This document shows positions 57,238 through 64,000 of a stretch of 64,000 nucleotides of DNA, piece after piece. The position numbers and the translations under genes were made by a program. Below the pieces are notes generated by a model. The model did no database searches and was not told where the DNA came from. It saw only the letters and a list, made by a program, of their open reading frames with translations. Source of the DNA: Actinostola sp. cb2023 (lineage: Eukaryota; Cnidaria; Anthozoa; Actiniaria; Actinostolidae); NCBI GenBank assembly GCA_033675265.1, contig JAUJYZ010001401.1, positions 428,461 to 492,460 of the forward strand, written 5' to 3'. The stretch's first letter is position 1. Every line of letters starts with the position of its first letter.

Positions 57238-59559
57238 TAAACTAGTGTTGATTTGTGTCGTAGGGGAGGAGAGGGAGAGTAGTGGAATTGTCATGTAGAG
57301 GTGTTCAGATACCGCGGAACTTGATCTAGTAAAATCATTGTGACAAAGCTAACATTATATAACGAATATTAAATGTTAAGTCACATATTTTTGTGTCATT
57401 TTATATAGTTATTTGTTCCTCAACATCCAGTCGCCTAACTAACAAACCTCACGTTCGTCTTTCCGTGGAATTTTCAGCAAATCATTCATATGAAAATATT
57501 TTTTCTCAGCTATAGTAACCAGTCCTCTCCCTGTCCATCTTGCCACAGCTATCCCATATTCTTTTTACTTGCATTGTTTTCTTGATAAATTAGTACGGCA
57601 TTAATTTATGACATTCCTCTTGGGAGGGCACGTGCACTGGGGATCAGGACACGTGCTCATTGGTTGGTAACTATGGTAACTAGTAATAATAATAGCATTT
57701 ATTTAAACACGATAGATTTACAGCATGGCTGGTGTGGTCATGTAGTATAAAACTGAAAGGACGCTCTCTCTTTAGTGTTGAGCTAGAAATCCAAACGATA
57801 CTTGAGGCACTCACCCACCCATCCCGTTAAGCCGTGGTTGATTTCAGCCGCCTCAACCGTTTACCTTAGCACTTCGTGCCGGACCTTTTGCGCTTCCATA
57901 TTTCATTAATGACATTGATTGAGGCAAAATAATACACAATTCAGACTGATTACGAGGCATTACGTAAGCGTTTTTGTTTGTATTGTTTGCTACAGTTGTT
58001 TGTATTGTTCTGTCACGTGCTTATGGGTTAATCACTCTATATATACCCTTGACGTTCATATGAGTTTCTCTTTTACTCCAACTCTACCGTTAGTAAGGTT
58101 AGAACACTTTTTACACAGTTTTAAATATTCATTCGTTCTTGTTTGTTTGATTGATATACACGTACCAATTCAACGTAGTCTAAACTTGTGTAACCGCTAG
58201 TTCAGTCTTGCCTCTCATTTCAATAAACGTGAGTGATTTTACTTCGACTAACCCATGAAGCAAAATCTACTAGTTTGTGAGTAATGGTCCAAATGAAACA
58301 AAAGAAAACAATAGATTTAATGTGCGTACCTCTGTGTATTACACTACTATTTCACGGCTTGAGTAAATTAAATTATATGTTCTCAGCGTAACTGGAATAA
58401 GCGTTGGACAAGTTTTTAGAGTTTACAGCATAAACGCCAGTTGTAAAACTACTACTATTATAAGGTTTCAAATAATAGCAAATCCCTACAGAAATATAAT
58501 AATAATAATAATAATATGTCGGTTCTTATGACGTCTGTGCGTTGGAATTTTTCTGAGGAGTTATGCCGGAGTACTTTAAGGCTGAAAAACACATGAAAAT
58601 GCTACTCGAAAGGCTTCAGTTGATATACACATACGTACAAAGTCAGTTTTGATCCGTAACTGAACTTCTTGAATATTTAGTCTATTGCTGGTTTGTAATC
58701 AATCTCTGGAGAATTAAAGTGGTTTGTTGGTGGTGCAAACAAGAGAAGCTAATGAGGACTGCTTTGTTATCGGGCACCAACATGGTCGCCATGACGTCAC
58801 GTGCAACCATGTTCGGGTTGAACAAACAAGAGAAGCTAATGAGGACCGCTTTGTTATCGGGCACCAACATGGTCGCCATGACGTCACGTACAAACCAGCA
58901 ATTCTTGGTGCGAAATAAATTAGCCATTAACAAAACGAGCAGGGGACTGGGACCTAGTCCGTAAAATTAATAAGAAACTAGCAAAATTGGGCATCATTTT
59001 CTGAGAGAGCAGATCAAACTTAGCTAGTCTGGAAAGTTTGGTGAACTTTGGCTTAATATTGACGATGCTAGAGAGCACCAAATATGTCTATTTTCCCATA
59101 CAAACTTGTCCAGCCAAACCATACATTCACTGTAAAATTTTGGATGGACAAAACAATTTAAAAAGCTTATAATTCTGACAGAATTCGCTCAAATCACATC
59201 ACACTTTGCACAGATACTACTGCTGTTTCATGTCATAAACTTAATTTCTTAATTGCATTAATTCTAATGAACTCGTTCCCAGTCCCCTGCTCGTTTTGTT
59301 AATGGCTAATAACAAAGATGTAGCCGCCATGTTGGATCGATGATGGACCAACAAGAGAAGCTAATGAGGATTTGTATTTGGTTATGACATTACGTGCACT
59401 AAGTAAAGCATTGCATAAGGGATATTAGTGATGATATGTTCCCAAAGCCTACGGCTTGAGATACACGGCGATACACCAGCGTGATGATTTGATTAATGGA
59501 ACAAATTTCACTAACGTACGAATCTTAATTTCTTTATCACGCAGAACGATACGTCCGAG
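57238..59559. other. Spacer between the two secreted-protein genes
   Basis: 2.3 kb. It contains ATATTAAATG (variant poly(A) signal, about 57367), a LINE-like AATAATAAT junction at about 57685, a LINE tail near 58497-58530, a direct duplication of about 80 bp at 58735-58900 carrying CATGACGTCACGT, and a MITE at 58919-59310. No gene recognised. Confidence 0.6.
58919..59310. mobile_element. 392-bp MITE
   Basis: Ends ATTAGCCATTAACAAAACGA and TCGTTTTGTTAATGGCTAAT are perfect inverses; arms continue through GCAGGGGACTGGGA. The target duplication is unclear. It splits a region of AACAAGAGAAGCTAATGAGG repeats, one copy of which reappears at about 59350. Confidence 0.85.
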
Positions 59560-62087
59560 ATGCATGCTATATTGTTGTTAGTCCTTGTTCTTGTTCCTTG
59601 GTGGAGCATGGCCGCCTCGGAACAGCTACGTCTACCACTAGAATGTCTCAAGGAGTACAAGAAAGTAGTGGACAAATTGGGTGATGAGAAAGATCATTGT
59701 CTGCGAATACAGGTTCGTATTAGCCTGGGATCCACAATAGTCCCTTTTCGCGTTCAATGATACCGCTGTAAAACCGCTGTACTTATTGTCAACAGATGCA
59801 TTTGTACAGGGTTAGCCTCGAGTCAGTGTAAATTATTCACAAATATCAACAAGAACACGAAAAAATGTTGACATGAAACAATAGAAACATTTTTGAATTG
59901 CACGGACTGGTTTCTGAATCGAGGCTAAGCCTGTACAAATGCGTCTTTTGTCAAGGACAGCGGTCATCTCTAAACAACGTGAAACTGGAGTATTCACTCT
60001 CGACCCAACGATTGTTATAAGCTCTGGAATCCAAGGTTGGTTTGGGTGGTCGCAACATTAAGTATATATAATAATATCTCCCGCATGATTCTCTGGGGTC
60101 ATGGTCAAACTATAAGACAGTACGTACTTCTATATTAATTTGTTTCATTTTAGTTGATTGTAAATTGCTTCTCCAAAAGACCTGACGAGTCTGGCCTAGT
60201 TCTCGATGACATGCGCTACTTGTTCACTCAAGAGAGCATCTTTGTGAAAAAGCTTGACATCTGCCCTGACATCGACTATGATGATTTGAAGACGATTACA
60301 GACAAAACTAGTGAGTATACATCGCATGGTATCCCTGTGGTTGGAGAGGAGGAGGATTGGAGCCGAGGAATAGTATATAGCTCCCAATCCTCCTCTGGAA
60401 TCCCATTTCATAACCCATACACATTTTTGGGCTTCCTGTGCAAGAGACTGGGATCTAACGTCTTGCGGTTCAAATAGAGATATCAAATTTGGATATTAAA
60501 AAAGCGCATAGTAAAATTAGAATATCACATGCTAACAAATTTGTTTGTTTTTCAGATGTCGCCATAAAGCACAAATACATGGATAGCGTGGGTAAGATAA
60601 ATAGAATGAATAGAATGGTTGATCGAGTTTCTCTGAAAATTACTGAAGAAACCTTTCCACAGGGTAGCAAAGGGGTTGCACGTGACGCGTGATTTGGCCC
60701 AAAAATGGCGCGTGAATCGTGAAAAAAACAATTCGATCATAAACAAAAGATCAAACCGTGATCCGTGAATTTGCAAGAAAGACGTGCGTGAAATGGCTTA
60801 AATGATTCTTTTGAGTCGTGAATTTACGAAAAAATGGCTCGTGAAGCGTGATCACAACCCCCCCTTTGCTACCCTGTTTCCAGTGTCACGGACCTTTTCA
60901 GTGTTAAGAAAAAGAAACGATTTCAGTGTTAAGAAAACCATTTCAGTGTTAAGAAACCATTTCAGTGTTAAGAAACCATTTCAGTGTTAAGAAACGATTT
61001 CAGTGTTAAGAAACCATTTCAGTGTTAAGAAACCATTTCAGTGTTAAGAAACCATTTCAGTGTTAAGAAACCATTTCAGTGTTAAGAAACCATTTCAGTG
61101 TTAAGAAACGATTTCAGTGTTAAGAAACCATTTCAGTGTTAAGAAACCATTTCAGTGTTAAGAAACCATTTCAGTGTTAAGAAACCATTTCAGTGTTAAG
61201 AAACCATTTCAGTGTTAATGAAAAGAAACCATTTCAGTGTTAAGAAACGATTTCAGTGTTACGAAACGATTTCAGTGTTAAGAAACCATTTCAGTGTTAA
61301 GAAACCATTTCAGTGTTAAGAAACCATTTCAGTGTTAAGAAACCATTTCAGTGTTACGAAACGATTTCAGTGTTAAGAAACCATTTCAGTGTTAAGAAAC
61401 CATTTCAGTGTGTAAGAAACCATTTCAGTGTTAAGAAACCATTTCAGTGTTAAGAAACCATTTCAGTGTTAAGAAACCATTTCAGTGTTAAGAAACCATT
61501 TCAGTGTTAAGAAACCATTTCAGTGTTAAGAAACCATTTCAGTGTGAAGAAACCATTTCAGTGTGAGAAACCATTTCAGTGTTAAGAAACCATTTCAGTG
61601 TAAGAAACCATTTCAGTGTTAAGAAACCATCTCAGTGTTAAGAAACCATTTCAGTGTTAAGAAACCGGCATTTCAGTGTTAAGAAACCATTTCAGTGTAA
61701 GAAACCATTTCAGTGTTAAGAAACCATCTCAGTGTTAAGAAACCATTTCAGTGTTAAGAAACCATTTCAGTGTTAAGAAACCATTTCAGTGTTACGCCGG
61801 GAATAACAGGATGAGTGTTTTGATTGACAGATGATGATCACTGGGATGACTGCGCCGGCCTGGTTCACAAAAAGTGCATCAAGAAATACCTTTCTCTGTT
61901 GCGTGATGGCAAGCTCTGCAATGACGTGACTGCTTGGATCAATTGCTATGACGACGAAGCAGAGCAATATGGCTGCGAAGCGATGATCCTCACTCACTTC
62001 AAGAGCATGTTGCGTGTGGTTGGAAAGAGCGTCGTGAAGTCAATCAGGAGATTCATGGGTGCAGAGTGCTCTAAACAAGAACTTTGA
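59560..62087 (+). CDS. Secreted ten-cysteine protein, paralogue B
   Basis: Tandem copy of the gene at 53341-57237. Exons: 59560-59712, 60154-60310, 60556-60591 and 61831-62087 (TGA), with the same exon lengths (153, 157, 36 and 257) and 200 residues. An in-frame TAA upstream fixes MHAILLLV as the first Met. All ten cysteines are kept. Compared with A I count seven base changes in 603; six replace an amino acid (L to W and R to S in the leader, N to S, D to N, K to Q, S to Y) and one is silent. Exon 2 is identical. Introns 1 and 2 are shorter (441 and 245 bp against 2229 and 575). Intron 3 is longer (1239 against 490 bp) because of a 19-bp array. Function unknown. Confidence 0.82.
60660..60876. 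mobile_element. 217-bp MITE with 6-bp duplication TTTCCA
   Basis: Ends CAGGGTAGCAAAGGGGTTG and CCCCCTTTGCTACCCTG are inverted, flanked by TTTCCA (60654-60659 and 60877-60882). The interior repeats CGTGAATTTNCG-like motifs. It sits between exon 3 of paralogue B and the 19-bp array and is absent from paralogue A. hAT-like by its CAGGG ends. Confidence 0.75.
60895..61795. repeat. 19-bp minisatellite in intron 3 of paralogue B, about 47 units
   Basis: Unit AAACCATTTCAGTGTTAAG, very homogeneous, with a few CGATTTCAG or short variants. Each unit carries TTTCAG, a good 3' splice-site sequence, on the sense strand of the gene. The array ends 36 bp before exon 4. Confidence 0.95.
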
Positions 62088-62109
62088 TAAACTAGTGTTA
62101 TAATGTTTT

Positions 62110-62115
62110 AATAAA
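62110..62115 (+). terminator. Polyadenylation signal of paralogue B
   Basis: AATAAA 23 bp after the stop codon. The two paralogues stop matching just upstream of it. Confidence 0.6.
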
Positions 62116-63214
62116 GTCATTTATAAATAAATTATTTAACTCGACCTACGGCTCGGGGAAGGAGAAGAGGCGAAAGCTTATCGATATGCTCTTTTACAAT
62201 TTTTTTTACGAACAAAAAGAACAAATATATAAAAAAATCCAAAAAAGACTACCAAAAAAAAAAAGAAAAAAAGAATGAATGAATGAAAAACAACGTGTCA
62301 CGGTTGGGACTCGAACCCTCGACCCCCACGTTCAAAAGACACGAATGCCGGTAATTTATCCAAAAAAGGCCCATACTCCCAGACATTATGTTACGTATAG
62401 GATGAAGAGTTCGGCCCCATCCGCGCTATCCGGGCATTACACCAATCAGCATTAGTAGTCAAAGAGGGAGGGAACAGTCGGATCTTAGGCCCACTAAATA
62501 ACTGCCCCGCACCACTAGGCTATCGTGCACGCTTGTCGCATATCAAACTTATGTCCTGCATCATTGAACATTTGCTTCTGTTGAGATCCAGTATCACGCA
62601 GACAACTTTTTTGTTAATGCGCTTGCGCAAAATGATTGAATTACAAAGGTGTTTTGTTTACTAAAGCACGTTTGAGGCCCGATTGATAACAGAGGAAAAT
62701 ATATCACAAATTAAAACTTACTTATTGATCTTGTGTGTAAATATTGGAAATTGCCTTCAAAAAACGTCCTTTCCGAGCCATAATTTATTTGCGAATTCCC
62801 CTATTCCGGCTATACTGCATACAGCTAGAGCACCAACTCAGAGCACCAATACGATGTTCACGATTACCAAACAAAGAGTTTTAGATTTCATTTTGCCGCA
62901 GCTTAATTATATCCAATATACATGTATTTTATATCAAAACGCGCGTAGCATTACAGAGCATTAGAATCTGGCGGTAGGTTTTTGATTGACACAATTTCCA
63001 AGCGATTCAGAGGGTTTTTGTGTGTAGCGTATCTCCCGCTCTCCTATATCTCTTCAGAGATTTCAGTTCGATCGGTTTTTGAAGAAACGGAAAATGCCGC
63101 GGTCAAATATATCTATTTTTGCTTGAATTGCCAGCTTATTCATTCCTTACATATTCATATTTTATATTTTGCTGGTAGGTTTTTTTTGGTTTGTATCATT
63201 GAGAGATTGGCATC
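62116..63214. other. Right intergenic segment
   Basis: About 1.1 kb. It contains a tRNA-like B box on the minus strand (GGGTTCGAGTCCCAACC, about 62304-62320), probably from a SINE, and otherwise AT-rich sequence without a recognised gene. Confidence 0.5.
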
Positions 63215-64000
63215 ATCTTGAAGGAATAGCTAAAAGTGATGAGAAAGTGAGGCATTGACATGTATCTTGAAGGAATAGCTAAACTTCCAGCTGAAAACAA
63301 CATCGATCCTAGGTGATTTTGATACAACAATGAGAATAGTATCTGAAGGAATAGAAACTTCCATGCTGAATAAAACTTCCAGCTGAAAAAACAACATCGA
63401 TCCTAGGTGATTGTGATACAACATGGGTTGAAGAATCATGAGAAAGTGAGAGATTAATTGGCATGTATCTTGAAGGAATAGCTAAACTTCCAGCTGAAAA
63501 CAACATCGATCCTAGGTGATTGTGATACAACATGGTTTGAAGAATCATGAGAAAGTGAGAGATTAATTGGCATGTATCTTGAAGGAATAGCTAAACTTCC
63601 AGCTGAAAACAACATCGATCCTAGGTGATTGTGATACAACATGGTTTGAAGAATCATGAGAAAGTGAGAGATTAATTGGCATGTATCTTGAGGAATAGGA
63701 AATAGCTAAACTTCCAGCTGAATACAACAACATCGATCCTAGGTGATTGTGATACAACATGGTTTGAAGAATCATGAGAAAGTGAGAGATTAATTGGCAT
63801 GTATCTTGAAGGAATAGCTAAACTTCCAGCTGAAAACAACATCGATCCTAGGTGATTGTGATACAACATGGTTTGAAGAATCATGAGAAAGTGAGAGATT
63901 AATTGGCATGTATCTTGAAGGAATAGCTAAACTTCCAGCTGAAAACAACATCGATCCTAGGTGATTGTGATACAACATGGTTTGAAGAATCATGAGAAAG
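63215..64000. repeat. 109-bp satellite running off the right edge
   Basis: At least seven units, each with AATCATGAGAAAGTGAGAGA, GGAATAGCTAAACTTCCAGC, CATCGATCCTAGGTGATTG and ATACAACATGG. The first units are irregular; later ones are almost identical. Minus-strand open frames of about 70 codons recur in register with the unit and are artefacts. Confidence 0.95.

Overview
This window is animal nuclear DNA. Its genes have many small exons with GT-AG introns and encode typical animal proteins, set among dense transposon debris and long tandem arrays. The repeat style (many foldback MITEs, CR1/L2-like LINE tails, tRNA-derived SINEs) and a Tc1/mariner-type transposase of a kind I associate with corals and anemones suggest an anthozoan cnidarian. 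I cannot prove that from the sequence alone. Nothing prokaryotic or viral was recognised.

Layout. (1) 1-22712, minus strand: the 5' part of an axonemal dynein heavy chain, DNAH1. Fifteen exons (1005 codons) join in consistent phase, and the gene runs off the left edge. Its introns hold most of the repeats: a 40-bp minisatellite, an 89-bp satellite, a 5.2-kb transposon filled by a 17-bp minisatellite, foldback elements flanked by TTAA, and a 3.8-kb DD37E transposon in intron 1. (2) 24651-27598, minus: NDUFB8, a complex I subunit, complete in five exons. (3) 28851-37623, plus: an R-Ras-type small GTPase (RRAS2-like), complete in seven exons including one of 23 nt; it is head-to-head with NDUFB8. 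(4) 42195-45642, plus: SINHCAF (FAM60A), a subunit of the SIN3-HDAC corepressor, complete in three exons. (5) 53341-57237 and 59560-62087, plus: two tandem paralogues of an unrecognised secreted ten-cysteine protein. (6) From about 63215 to the right edge: a 109-bp satellite.

The host genes are unrelated housekeeping or ciliary genes and show no sign of acting as one system. The most unusual unit is the 3779-bp transposon at 17835-21613. It has 293-bp terminal inverted repeats and a TA target duplication. It carries a DD37E transposase on the plus strand and, convergent to it, a second gene for a protein with a PB1 domain, a cysteine/histidine cluster and a coiled coil. Each gene carries one frameshift, and a 169-bp MITE sits inside the left terminal repeat, so this copy looks inactive. 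A second theme is satellite birth from transposons: the 17-bp and 89-bp arrays both trace to terminal sequences of mobile elements. A third is the secreted-protein pair, whose exons are nearly identical while their introns have diverged, with a 19-bp array expanded in one copy only.
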